A DNA stretch of 64,000 bases from Dendrocalamus latiflorus (taxonomy: Eukaryota > Streptophyta > Magnoliopsida > Poales > Poaceae). The translations under genes and the position numbers were made by a program. Shown here one piece after another: positions 12,400-22,677 of the stretch (position 1 is the first letter of the stretch; each line of letters starts with the position of its first letter). The notes under the pieces are model-generated. The model saw nothing but the letters and a program-made list of their open reading frames with translations, was not told the origin of the DNA and made no database searches. The DNA lies in contig CM029669.1 in the NCBI GenBank assembly GCA_017311315.1, positions 21,401,683-21,465,682 of the forward strand, given 5' to 3'.

Positions 12400-13550
12400 A
12401 GTCCTTATTACCACGTCAGATCATCCACAAGTTTAATCAAACTCACCAGATGCTCTGGACATTCAAACGATTTCAACTATATAAAAAACTACCTTCGGAT
12501 TAGTCTGATCGACCTCAGATGTGTTCAGGACCGTCCTTTTCACATCAGGTGCTCGCAAGACCTTTGGAATGTTCAGACCTGTTCAAATGATTTTGACTGT
12601 TCGAACCGTCCAATCAATGTTGGACGCTCAAATGCTTCGGAGACATTCGGACCATTCCGATCGATCGCACCGTCCGATCTTCCACGGACCACCTGATCGA
12701 CTTAAAAACATTCGGGCCACTCCAATGAGTCGTACCGTCCGATTTTCAATGGACCACCCGATCGCCTTGGAGATATTCAAGCCGCTCTGAACGTTCATTC
12801 ATTCTATGACGTTTGATCGGTTTTGGATGGTCGATAGCGACCGTGACGTTTGGACCGCTCTGAACGTTTGCCCTTCTGCATCGTTCGATCAACTTTGGAT
12901 GGTCAAGTCCGAACGGTCACCCTTTTGCATCGTTCGATCAACTTTGGACGGTTGATATTGATGGTAACATTTGAACCAAGCTGAACAATCCCACTATTGG
13001 ATTGACTGGAGATGCTTGTAGCTGTTCGATTGGTTTGGAGGTATTCGGAACAGTATGACCGTATCTCTAACCACATATATGATGTATAAAGGCAATAACT
13101 TTCACATACAATGTCCGATTGAGGTGATCTTGGATTCGTTGGAAAGCTTATTTCAGGGGCTACGTAATAAAGAAGGATTTATCTTTAAAAGCATAACAAA
13201 ATTTTATTTTTATTTCTTTTTTGTGAGAGTCCGAGTCTAAATCACTTTAGGGATTGTGTAGGAGATCTTATGGCCTCCCAAGATTTATATAAGCCTTGTA
13301 ATATGTAAATTTTTGGCAGATCATGATTGAATCTATTATTTTCAAGAGAGAGCTATACACTTGTTCTTCCTAGAGTTTGCCATCTGATTGCAACCTAGAG
13401 GAGAATTAGGAGTTTTCTACATCGTTGTTCTTGTGTTTTCTTGTGATTCTCAGGAGCTGCGACACGTCTGCTTTATGGTCGGGTAGATGGGATCACGAGC
13501 ATGTGGTTGGGTGAATTTTTTTGTCACAGGTTGCTATTCTGACAGTGGTT
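12400..13550 (+). mobile_element. Degenerate LTR-like sequence
   Basis: This follows the polyprotein tail. Its first half has many diverged GACCGTTCGA/CGTTCGATCAACTTTGG repeats. A TATA box (TTATATAAGCC) lies near 13287, and a pyrimidine-rich leader resembling R-U5 follows. It ends near CTGACAGTGG, directly before GTTGGCACCATC, which weakly resembles a primer-binding site. The exact ends are not resolved. Confidence 0.45.
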
Positions 13551-14560
13551 GGCACCATCAGTTCGTCAGGTTGCACGGATCCAAGTTATCATTATCGATC
13601 CTACGTCGTGAAGATCAGACACCCCACATCACCAGACTTGAGTGATGAGTATAGCAATTGCCGCTACATCAAGATCTATAACGGTTAGTAGTAGGTGTAG
13701 TTTGAAAGGCTCTAGATATGTAGAAGTGAAGAACAATCAGTTATTTCAGCAATTGCATAGAATTAAATTGTAGTTCGTATTCAGTACTTAGCCTATGTTG
13801 CTGATCAACCAAGGAAGGAAGAAGGACAAAATAAGTGTACAACAATGTATAGAAGTGGTAAACACAAGATAATTTAACAGAATACAATATGGAATTGAAA
13901 AGCACAAGGATTGACCCAAATTTGAAAAACTAATAATTTCTATCCACTGGATAGTACGTCAATATTTTGGTCGTAACTTTTTGTTCGATGCCGCTTTTTC
14001 AATTATTGTTTTTTATTTGTTTCTTGGTAGGTTTTTCTACAAATTTGATTTTAGGGCCACATTTTGAATACTGACCAAAACATTCGCACAAAAATCACAA
14101 CTGCTAACTACTACAGATTCAAACCAAAATTTAGGTCAACTTTCACCGCAGATATCTCTCAACTTCTTCACTAGAATGATGTCAATTTTTTAAGACTGAT
14201 GGATAATGAAGTTAAGAATCTAATGTGGTGGTCTCACTCCAAAAGGACCACGGAATCAAAAGTTATAGTGTTTTTTGTGGCGGCTGTAGAAGAGAGAGTC
14301 TTCTGGCCAAAATTGGGAATTAGGGTTTGGTGTGTTCTTGATGGTTTTGGACGAGCGATTTTTTTTAGTTTTATGGGACCAAGGATATAACCAGCGAAAA
14401 GACAAGTCTAAAATAGATGCAAATTCAATTAAGCAAACTGAAATTAACAGATTAAAAGGCACAACGGGGTTTGAACAGTGGAAATTAACTCTTTTTGTAG
14501 GGCAATTTTTTGGTTATAGGTGTAAAAAACAAATCTAAAACTAGAACCTCACCAGGCAAT
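13551..14560. other. Noncoding retroelement interior
   Basis: No recognisable protein. It lies between the LTR-like sequence on its left and a minus-strand primer-binding site on its right, so it is probably leader or internal sequence of one or both elements. Confidence 0.3.
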
Positions 14561-15011
14561 ATTTGCTCTGATACCACTTGATGTAGGATTTAATCCCGAT
14601 CTTTCGGTGGATGATAATTAGATTGATAGAAAAATGACATTGACGATGAGGCTACTTGATTGAAACACAATGAAGCCATCCAACAAATTGCTACACCATG
14701 CTCTTGTCGTTATCAACCTTGCCAAGAACAACGGTCCACCTGATCATAAAGATCAATTCCTGTATGCAATCGAAAAACAAGCAAGAATTTAAGTAAAAAA
14801 GCAATTCAAAAATTGCAAGATATATAAGTTGCACAAAGATAGTTGATATTCTATAACACGGATCTGTTGGTCTAATCGATACAAGAGACAACGTGAAGTT
14901 TGCACACAAGGGGCTAAATTGATCTAAACAAAACCTGAGGAAGAAGGAGGATCATAGGGCTATTTATAAGAGAAAGAGGGGCAGGGGGTGGTAGCCAGGG
15001 AGGTGGGCATG
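14561..15011 (-). mobile_element. Minus-strand LTR (R-U5 side) with primer-binding site
   Basis: The plus-strand text GCTCTGATACCACTT (about 14566-14580) is the reverse complement of AAGTGGTATCAGAGC, the initiator-Met tRNA primer-binding site of plant LTR retrotransposons. The LTR therefore lies to its right on the minus strand and begins on the plus strand at TGATGTAGG (14579). A minus-strand TATA box (CTTATAAATAGCC) lies at about 14958-14970. The LTR is cut at 15011 by the solo LTR inserted at 15012 and probably continues at 16574. Confidence 0.55.
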
Positions 15012-16573
15012 TGTGACATCCCAAAATTTTGCTTATTATATTTGGTTTATTTTCTAGAATTTATAGCCCTTTTATTTTCTCTTTTATTTTGGGCTAGATT
15101 AAGAATCTATTAAAAACCTAAGTTGTTTGAAGCCAAATCAAGTTTATTCCATTTTAGGTAGGTCCCTTGTGATTTCTAGAATTTCTGAGAATTTTTTGGG
15201 TTTCATTTGATTTTTCTGCGTTTTCTTTCTAGGTTTTTTTTGGATTTTTGGGAGTTTTTGGAAAATAGAAAATAAAATTTTGAATTTTAAACTCCCTCCC
15301 CCTGGGACGACTAGTGGCTAGCCTAGATCATTCCTCGCCCTGCGCTGGGCCATCCTCACCATTATCTCTTTCTTTCTCTCTTACCACTCGGTCTCACCTG
15401 TCATCCCCATCCTCTATCTCCTTCTGTTCCTTTCTTCCAACCGCACTCTTTTCAAATCGGTGCCGATCACCTGAATTCGTGTTGGCCTGCCTTTCCTTTC
15501 CCTGTTTACTCCAATTTTGGAAACCGATCACCGTCTGAGATCAAATGCCCTAACTTTAGTGCCCTCTTTTCCTTCTGTGCCCCTTCTTTCCATCCTTTCC
15601 TTCCTGCCGTCCACCAATTACGCTAAAGGATTTTACCGTGTCTCTCCCCCCGGCACTATAAATAGGACCTCCGAGCACCCCTCAGCCCCGCACAACCCCC
15701 TCCCCTCTTCCACATTACACCGACAAACCCCGAGCCCTTCTCACCGCGCTCTCACCAATTCGCCCAAGCGCACCACTTCAGAAAGCAATTTCGGCTCACC
15801 AGTGCAACACTGAGGGCCACGACGACACCACCAGCTTCACCACGCTGAGAACAACTACGTTGACTGCTCTGCCATCCAAGTCCGCCACCGGAGCCATTCC
15901 CTAACCGGAGCACGCCGCCGCTACCGTCTCCCGCCCGTCATCGACCACTCTCCGGCCATCTTCGATAAACCCCGTGCACACTAATGTAGCGCTCATTTCC
16001 CTTTTTTGTTTGGGCAACTCGCCACTCACTACCGATCACCGAAGCACCGGCGACCACCACTCTAAACCTCCGATTACTTTATTTAAGAATTACTGTCTTT
16101 ACTTACTGTATTAAACTCTACAATTTCATATCTACTTACTGTATTTCTTAAAATATCATTTTATTCTCAAGTTAACCCTATATGCCTTCCTTTGTTGCCT
16201 TTATCATTATACTACATTCTCCAGTGTGACTTGTGGAGTACAAGTTTGTACTCACCTTTACTATCTCATCTCAAAGGAGGACGACTTCGACTACGGTGAG
16301 GACCAGGATGAGTAGGCCGTATCTTACAGTTGTTTGCCTGTGGGCAGGCTTGGGCTTCACCCTTTATATCTATTTGCTTTCGCTGTTACTTTCTTCTTTT
16401 GCCAATGAGCATGGTGATGTAAATTTGGTCATAAGGCTTGTACTCTTTTATTTAATAATAAAGCTTGTCACTTGTGCTTGCTATGTATCCCTGTTACCGC
16501 TGTGTGCAATAGGTGATCCTAGACTAGTGCAATTTATACAAAGGATTCGAAGTCATCGCTTCGGGGTCCGACA
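15012..16573 (+). mobile_element. Solo LTR, TGTGACATCC...GGGTCCGACA
   Basis: Complete-looking solo LTR of 1562 bp with TG...CA ends. The flanks are GCATG (15007-15011) and GCACG (16574-16578), a 5-bp target duplication with one change. A TATA box (CTATAAATAGG) lies near 15656 in a GC-rich block. Termini and organisation match the 4587-9889 element, so both probably belong to one superfamily, likely Ty3/gypsy. No internal domain remains. Confidence 0.7.
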
Positions 16574-17000
16574 GCACGCAACCTTAGGAGGTACAAGGCC
16601 CATGGGCCTAAGTGGAGGTAGCGCAACACATTTTGACTCGGATTCAGAATCAATCCCGACTTGTTTTGAAGATTGTGGTGTGCTCAAAAGGAATTTGGAG
16701 GTGAGGCTGGATACGTTGGAAAGAGGACATGATAAGCTTTTGATGCTGTACCCATACACCTCAAATGGAGTCCGTATGCGAAATCTATATATGGTTAAGT
16801 CGGTGTTGTCTCCGGAGGCCGAATTGGATTCCAAAACGTGTCCAACTTGAACTATTGCTTGACTTGGAACTAAAGTGACGTGGTGACCTTTAGCAAGAGT
16901 TGAGGAAAACATTGACTTGGTCTTGATGTGCTGGTCAGCTTTCGTTTAGATGGATCCCAACCACGAGCGTGTAGCGTTGATGCAATGCTCCTTGTATAGC
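16574..17000 (-). mobile_element. Probable continuation of the interrupted minus-strand LTR (U3 side)
   Basis: Sequence resuming after the solo LTR target duplication. It has no plus-strand coding signal. Read on the minus strand it would lie upstream of the TATA box at about 14958-14970, as U3 should. The outer end is not resolved. Confidence 0.4.
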
Positions 17001-17568
17001 TACACAAATATGCATTTTCGTCATTAGGTAGCATCATATTGTTATTTAAAACAAATGAAAGCTAAAGGAACGAACTCATCTTTTGTTCAATCTTGGGAGC
17101 TATAATCGTATGCATTTATGGCATGGTCATATTAGTATTGTTTGTGGAGATATAACAGTGTTTTCTATTGTTTCTCTTTTCTCTTTATTTTTAATTAAAT
17201 GTCTTAGAAAAGTTAATAACCACAACATAATATTTCAATTAAAAGCCAAATTCTATTAGAAAAAAATTGAACTTGCGAGGCCATCGGTCGAGGAGGAGGG
17301 TAGTGCCATCACCGTTAACGATGACATCGTCCGCGTTGGGATGGTCGCGAGCGGGTTATGATGGTTAGGGGCAAACATGGAATTGTAGGAAGTGGCATTG
17401 AACAAAAGCTACCATCCACGATGAGGAATGGCAAGTGTAGGGCTGTTCTTTTTTTGGTTTATGGCTATGCCTATGACTTTTGGCTGAAATTTTTGAATTT
17501 TGGGCTATTTGCGACAAAGATTATAGAGAGATATATTCGCTTATGATTTTGGTTGGTACAGATGTTGG
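17001..17568. other. Spacer left of the complete Sirevirus
   Basis: AT-rich, with a short GC-rich patch at 17280-17400. Nothing recognisable except the 5-bp target duplication GTTGG at 17564-17568, immediately before the Sirevirus. Confidence 0.5.
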
Positions 17569-19678
17569 TGAGAGACCATGTGAAGGGCACTCCATGGTTG
17601 TGATGAGTAATTGACTCTTGTTCTAGGAAGATTGAGTTTAGTTTTTGAGGTTTGTGCTAAGTTCTGCATTGTCGTAGCCCTGGCGAAGTGTTCTGCAGCT
17701 AACACGACCACATTGGTCGTGGTCGAAAGTCATGCGCACTGGTTACGACCACTGTGGGCGTGGTCGAAGGTCACCCGAGGGGTCTTCGTCCACTTTGGCC
17801 ATGGTCGAAGGGCACCAGAAGGCAGTACGACCACATTGGTCGTGGTCGAAGCAGGTTACGATCACGTGGGCCGTGGTCAAAGGCCAGCACGACCACGTTG
17901 GCCGTGGTCGAAGGCCAGCACGACCACGTTGGTCGTGGTCGAAATAGGTTACGACCACGTTTGGCCGTACTCGTAGGTCTCCAGGGAAGTTTAAGACAGT
18001 TTCTGCCCTAGTCGTATCTTGGTCATGCTCGAAATGCACTCTACGACTACGTTATTGAGAGCTGCGGTCGGAAGTCGATGCTTCGACCACTGTGGTCGGG
18101 GGCCGGCACTCGAGCTTGCGACCACGTGGGAAGTCGGTGGACTTCGACCATGTTGTGAAGCGATCGAATGAGGTCGGGTCGGGGTCAGACTCAGTCGGTT
18201 GTGGTCGTAGCCGGTCGTTTGTAGTCGGTACCGGTCGGATTTGGTCGTACAGCAGTCTGGCGTGGTCGGACGTGCTCGCACGCAGTTGGAATCGGTCGTA
18301 TGACCTGCAGACTTGACCATTTGAGCTGGAATTTGGTCGTAGGGCTTTGTGATGAAGTCAGGGACCTTGTGCATTTGTTGGTTTATCTTTTCGATCGGTC
18401 GTAACGACTTGGGTTGAAGTCGTAGACTTTGAGCGTTAAAGCCGTAGCGAGTTGTGGGTAGTCGTAGCAAGTTAGCGATGATCGTAGACTCTTTGTATCT
18501 GGTCGCATGGCTTGATTCTGTGGTCGTATGTCATGTGCATTCATTGTTCTCTATTTTCGTCTGGTCGTAGGTGGTATACGACTTGGTAAGAGTATGTTTT
18601 GAGCTCTGTTTTCTGGCTCAAGTGGTTGGATACTATTGTGAGCGGTGCTATGTAATGGCTTGCTTGTCTGTGATGGTTTGCAGGACCTTGAGACTAGTCG
18701 TGGTGAGGCATGGTGGTCGAGACTAGGCACGGGGGTGCTGAGGTCGTGATCGGCTGGGAGATGCCAAAGACGACGAAGTCTGTGAGGTGGTTGCAAGCGT
18801 GATCGGCAAGGCAGGAGGAAGCTTCCGGGAAGGCAGCGAAGTGGCATTTTGGAGAAATGCGGAAAGCTGCAAAGGGAAGCTGTGTCTCTACGAAAGCACT
18901 GGAGTTGTTGGCGCTAACGGGCAAAGCAGTGGAGCCGTTGGGAGTAACAGGTAAAGCACTGGAGCTCGTTGTCGCTGTTGGGTAAAGAGAGTGGTAAAAC
19001 CCGGTGTTAGTTGGGGTTAACGGGTGCTCCCCTGGTAGCTTGAGGCTATAAATAGAGAGATAGAGCTCGGGTGATCGGTGAGGTTGTTCCTGAGTCACTC
19101 TGAGTATTTTCGTTTCTATTTTGTGTGAGTTGTCTCTGGGTAGAGCACGGTTGCTCTTGTACCTCCGATGGAGTGGCTGTAGAAACCTCCATGATCAATC
19201 GTGTCATCTCTCTTCCTCTATTTGTTTTCTGTCGTCTTGAGATGTTCTTGATTGTCTTGTTTGCGATCTGTTTTGAGAGCTTGTTTTTCATGTTATATTT
19301 TTCTCTCTTCTCTTCTGTGTAAGTCCGCATTTGCTTTGGTGTGCTTCTTGTTGCTCAGAACTGAGAATCTGTCTCAAGGCCACTTGGCCGGATCATTCTC
19401 GAGAGCAAGAGTTGAATCAGAGAAGTTCTCTTTGTCAAATGATTGTGCGCCTCGAGTCCTTCTTCTGTTCTTGGTTCCTCTTCTCAGTTATCACTATTTG
19501 ATTTCTTTTGTCGGCTCAGGCAAGTGTTCGACCACGTGGTGTTCGACCATCAGTTGGCTTACGACCACGTGTGTTCGATCGAAGAAGCTAGTTCTTTCGC
19601 CCGATTTGTCGTGTGAGTACTTGGGGGAGTTTTTGAAGGCACCATTCACCCCCCCTCTGTTGCCATTTTGGTCCTACA
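17569..19678 (+). repeat. Sirevirus 5' LTR
   Basis: Starts TGAGAGACCATG and ends GGTCCTACA. TATA box TATAAATA at 19047-19054, so U3 is about 1.5 kb and R-U5 about 0.6 kb. U3 carries the palindrome array at 17704-17975 and many scattered GGTCGTAG motifs. The primer-binding site begins two bases after the end. Confidence 0.92.
17704..17975 (+). repeat. Palindrome array in Sirevirus U3
   Basis: Eight units of the form ACGACCAC-N3/4-GTGGTCGAA (for example at 17704, 17745, 17826, 17889, 17920 and 17951), spaced about 31-45 bp. Each pairs with itself because GACCAC and GTGGTC are reverse complements. Some units contain CACGTTGG or CACGTGGG, which are E-box/G-box-like. The same array lies in the 3' LTR. 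Confidence 0.85.
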
Positions 19679-19734
19679 ATTGGTATCAGAGCCGGTTAGC
19701 TCTTTTCAATAGATCTTAACCGGTCTCAAGAGCC

Positions 19735-22677
19735 ATGGCGACGGACAAGTACTCGACCAAGCCGCCCGTTTTCGATGGCATCGATTACCCCTTCTGGAAG
19801 AGCCGAATGGAGACATACATCCAGGCTCAGGGGTACGCTATCTGGCGCAAGGTCAAGGTCCGGTTTGTTGTTCCTGCCGATGAGAACATCAATGCTGGAA
19901 ATATGCATGATGTTGAGGCAAACGCTAAGGTAAGGAACATCATCATCCAAGGGCTGAGTCGTAGCGAGTTCGATCGCATCTCCCACCTGCCGTCCGCCTA
20001 CGATATCTGGGTGACCCTCGACGCATACCATGAGGGCACCACCCAGATCAAGACGGTTCGACAGGATCAGTTCAAGCGCGAATACAACAAATTCGAGATG
20101 CTTGCTGGTGAGTCCCTTGATGAGTGCTTCGCACGTTTTCACAAGATCTTGAGCAACCTCCGAGCGGTCGGTCTCACATACCCCGACTCGGACAACGCTC
20201 GTCAGATACTTGCAGCACTCGATCTGCGAGTGTGGGAGATGAAAGTGACCACCATCAAAGACACGACAGACCTCTCTACCTTGACTCTTGACGCGCTGTA
20301 CTCGCGCCTCAAGACTCACGAGATTGACGTTGTCTCTCGCAGGTCGAAGTCACAGTCGATGGCTTTGGTCACCGATCCTAGTTCAGCTTCTGGTCTCTCT
20401 TCTGAGTCTTCTTGCGGTTTCTCCCTTGCTGTTCTCTGTGACATAACTGATGATCAGTTAGAGCAGCTTGCGGATGATCAGCTGGCCCTCCTAGCCCGAA
20501 GGTTTTCCCATGCCTATAAGGGTAGGAGAGACAGAAAGAGAGGAGGACCAGTCATCTGCTTCGAGTGTGGTGGCCCCAACCACATCCGAACAAATTGCCC
20601 CAAGCTTGGGAAGGGTAAAGGTGACTACGGCGGTTCGGGCAAGAACGACTACACCGACAAGAACCGTAACACGAAGCCTTCAGCACCTGCTCCGGGAAAG
20701 AAGAAGTTCCGCAACTTCGGGAAGGCCAAGAAGCTCTTCCACCGCGTCCTCACCGCCTTCGACGACCTCGACCTCAGCGAGGTGGAGGGATGGAGCGACG
20801 ACGACGGGACGGGTGACCAAGAGCCCAAGAATGGCGGCAACGACTCCTCCGGCATGTGCTTCATGGCCCTCGAGGGCGAACTCAGCGACAGCGAGCTGTA
20901 CTCCGACTCGGACGAGGTATGTCCCTCCTATGACCAACTTAATGAAGCTTTTCTTAAGCTAGGTGGTTTCCATGCTAGATCTAGGGCTAGGTGTACTGAG
21001 TTAGAGAAGGAAGTAGACAGGTTGTCACTAGAGATTATTGCTCTTACATCTGGTCCCTCTAGTGACGACTGTGATACATGCTCTGCTTTGCTGGGTGACA
21101 TGGAGAAACTAAGGATCTCGCATGATAGTTTGTCCTCCGAGCTTGATACTGTTAAGGTGGAGAACATTAGTCTGTTGGCTGAACTAGAGATGAGTAGGAT
21201 TGCTTCTATTTCATCTGCTCCTGTTGAGACTAGTACTTGCACCTCATGTGAGGATAAGGACAATGCTTTTAGAGGTCTTTATACCATGTTGCTTGATTTG
21301 CCCGAGTCATGTGAAAATTGCAATAAGCTGAAGTCGAACCTAAAACGGGCAGATCACAAGATTGCTGAGTTGCATGCTTCTTTACTTGAGCCTGTTGTTT
21401 CTTGCACCAATTGTCCAAAATTAACCCTTGAACTTGAATCTGTTTCTAAGCAATTCCAAGAGATGATTGATCAAAACAACAAATTGGCTCAGTTTGCGAC
21501 TAAGGATCCTGTTAGCTCACCATGCATTAGTTGTGACAAACTAAAACTTGAACTCGTTGCTTTGAATGATAAATGTGTGAAGCTAACTAAGGACTTATTA
21601 GAGAAGTCATCAACTTCTTGTGATGTGATTGCTGAGGAGGGGGAGAAGCCCCAGGGTAAGGTGGAGACGCCTAGGAACGTGAACCAACTGGTTAGCAGTA
21701 GGACTGCCCATTCAGAGTCGGCTGTGCATGCACAAGCCATTCTTCCCTCTGTTGTTGGTTCTTCTTCTGCTCCCTTACCTTCTGCTATCTCTTCTTCTCC
21801 CTGCACTTCTTGCATCTCTCTCTTTCGGGAGTGTCAGTATCTTATGAACACTCTCGAGAGGTTTGTAGGTGGCAAGAAGAAGCTCAATCTTATTCTAGAC
21901 CAATCCAAGATTTGCAAGTTCAATCAAGGTCTAGGATATGATTTATATGAGGATATGAGGAAACATCCTCCTGCTATTCTTCGACCTATCTTAGGAGGTG
22001 TGATCGAGGTTGAGCCCAGGTCTGACGAGGTGAAATTCAAGTCAGCGGGCTTTGTCCAAGGGATCTCTGACAGTAAGGTGATTCCACCTGTTGCTTCGGC
22101 CTCTCAGAAGGCGAAGCCTCTTCGTGCTACTTCCACCTCTCAGAAGGTGAAGTACCACTGCACCTTCTGTCAGAAGGATGGGCACTCGATCGAGAGATGC
22201 TTCAGGCGCGCCAAAATCGCGCGTAGAGACCGTGTTGAGTCTCTTAGGCATATTCAGGGTCAGCCCCAGATCCTGAGTGCACCTAGGACCAGCACGAGGT
22301 CTAGGGTTACTGCTGTTGATGGGTTTGGGCAGCATCGAGGACTTGGTTTTTCTGAGTTCTCTGTTTTCCGTCCTCATACTGCCTCTGGTCGTGTCTTCCG
22401 CCGTCCTGAGGGTAGATCTCGGTTTCCCCGTCGAGATAGCTATCCGCGGCGTGATCAGCATGTTGCCGGTGTTCCGACTCGCTCTCCCGTAGCAGTTGGA
22501 CCCCGCAACAGCTTCAGGTCTGCTCACAGACCTTCTGCTTCTTTGAGTCACGGAGAGCGTAGGGTAGATAGAGGTCAGTCGTGTTTGACTACTTCATCTG
22601 CTCCACGTGTTACTCAGTATTGGGTGCCAAAATCACTTTTGATTTATCCCAGTACTGAGACTTTACTCTCTCGTTGA
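19735..22677 (+). CDS. gag: Sirevirus Gag (980 aa)
   Basis: Structural protein that packages element RNA into cytoplasmic particles. The ATG at 19735 lies 54 nt after the primer-binding site. The N-terminal 200 residues form the copia-type Gag domain (FDGIDYPFWKSRM near the start). Two CCHC zinc knuckles are present: CFECGGPNHIRTNC at about residue 275 and CTFCQKDGHSIERC at about 809. Between them lie an acidic tract and, from about residue 446, a series of CxxC motifs (CDTC, CTSC, CENC, CTNC, CISC, CTSC) alternating with predicted heptad-like segments. The C-terminus is Arg/Ser/Pro-rich. Unusually long for copia Gag, but compatible with Sireviruses. The stop TGA (22675-22677) lies within the overlapping pol frame. 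Confidence 0.92.
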   Translation: MATDKYSTKPPVFDGIDYPFWKSRMETYIQAQGYAIWRKVKVRFVVPADENINAGNMHDVEANAKVRNIIIQGLSRSEFDRISHLPSAYDIWVTLDAYHEGTTQIKTVRQDQFKREYNKFEMLAGESLDECFARFHKILSNLRAVGLTYPDSDNARQILAALDLRVWEMKVTTIKDTTDLSTLTLDALYSRLKTHEIDVVSRRSKSQSMALVTDPSSASGLSSESSCGFSLAVLCDITDDQLEQLADDQLALLARRFSHAYKGRRDRKRGGPVICFECGGPNHIRTNCPKLGKGKGDYGGSGKNDYTDKNRNTKPSAPAPGKKKFRNFGKAKKLFHRVLTAFDDLDLSEVEGWSDDDGTGDQEPKNGGNDSSGMCFMALEGELSDSELYSDSDEVCPSYDQLNEAFLKLGGFHARSRARCTELEKEVDRLSLEIIALTSGPSSDDCDTCSALLGDMEKLRISHDSLSSELDTVKVENISLLAELEMSRIASISSAPVETSTCTSCEDKDNAFRGLYTMLLDLPESCENCNKLKSNLKRADHKIAELHASLLEPVVSCTNCPKLTLELESVSKQFQEMIDQNNKLAQFATKDPVSSPCISCDKLKLELVALNDKCVKLTKDLLEKSSTSCDVIAEEGEKPQGKVETPRNVNQLVSSRTAHSESAVHAQAILPSVVGSSSAPLPSAISSSPCTSCISLFRECQYLMNTLERFVGGKKKLNLILDQSKICKFNQGLGYDLYEDMRKHPPAILRPILGGVIEVEPRSDEVKFKSAGFVQGISDSKVIPPVASASQKAKPLRATSTSQKVKYHCTFCQKDGHSIERCFRRAKIARRDRVESLRHIQGQPQILSAPRTSTRSRVTAVDGFGQHRGLGFSEFSVFRPHTASGRVFRRPEGRSRFPRRDSYPRRDQHVAGVPTRSPVAVGPRNSFRSAHRPSASLSHGERRVDRGQSCLTTSSAPRVTQYWVPKSLLIYPSTETLLSR

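Noticed and set aside
16233..16850. 205-aa plus-strand frame
   Set aside because: It crosses the right end of the solo LTR at 16573 into another element, so it is a chance frame.
17704..17975. CRISPR-like appearance of palindromic repeats separated by spacers
   Set aside because: The repeats lie in a plant LTR, spacers are themselves repetitive and irregular, the copy in the other LTR is the same, and there are no cas genes. It is an LTR palindrome array.
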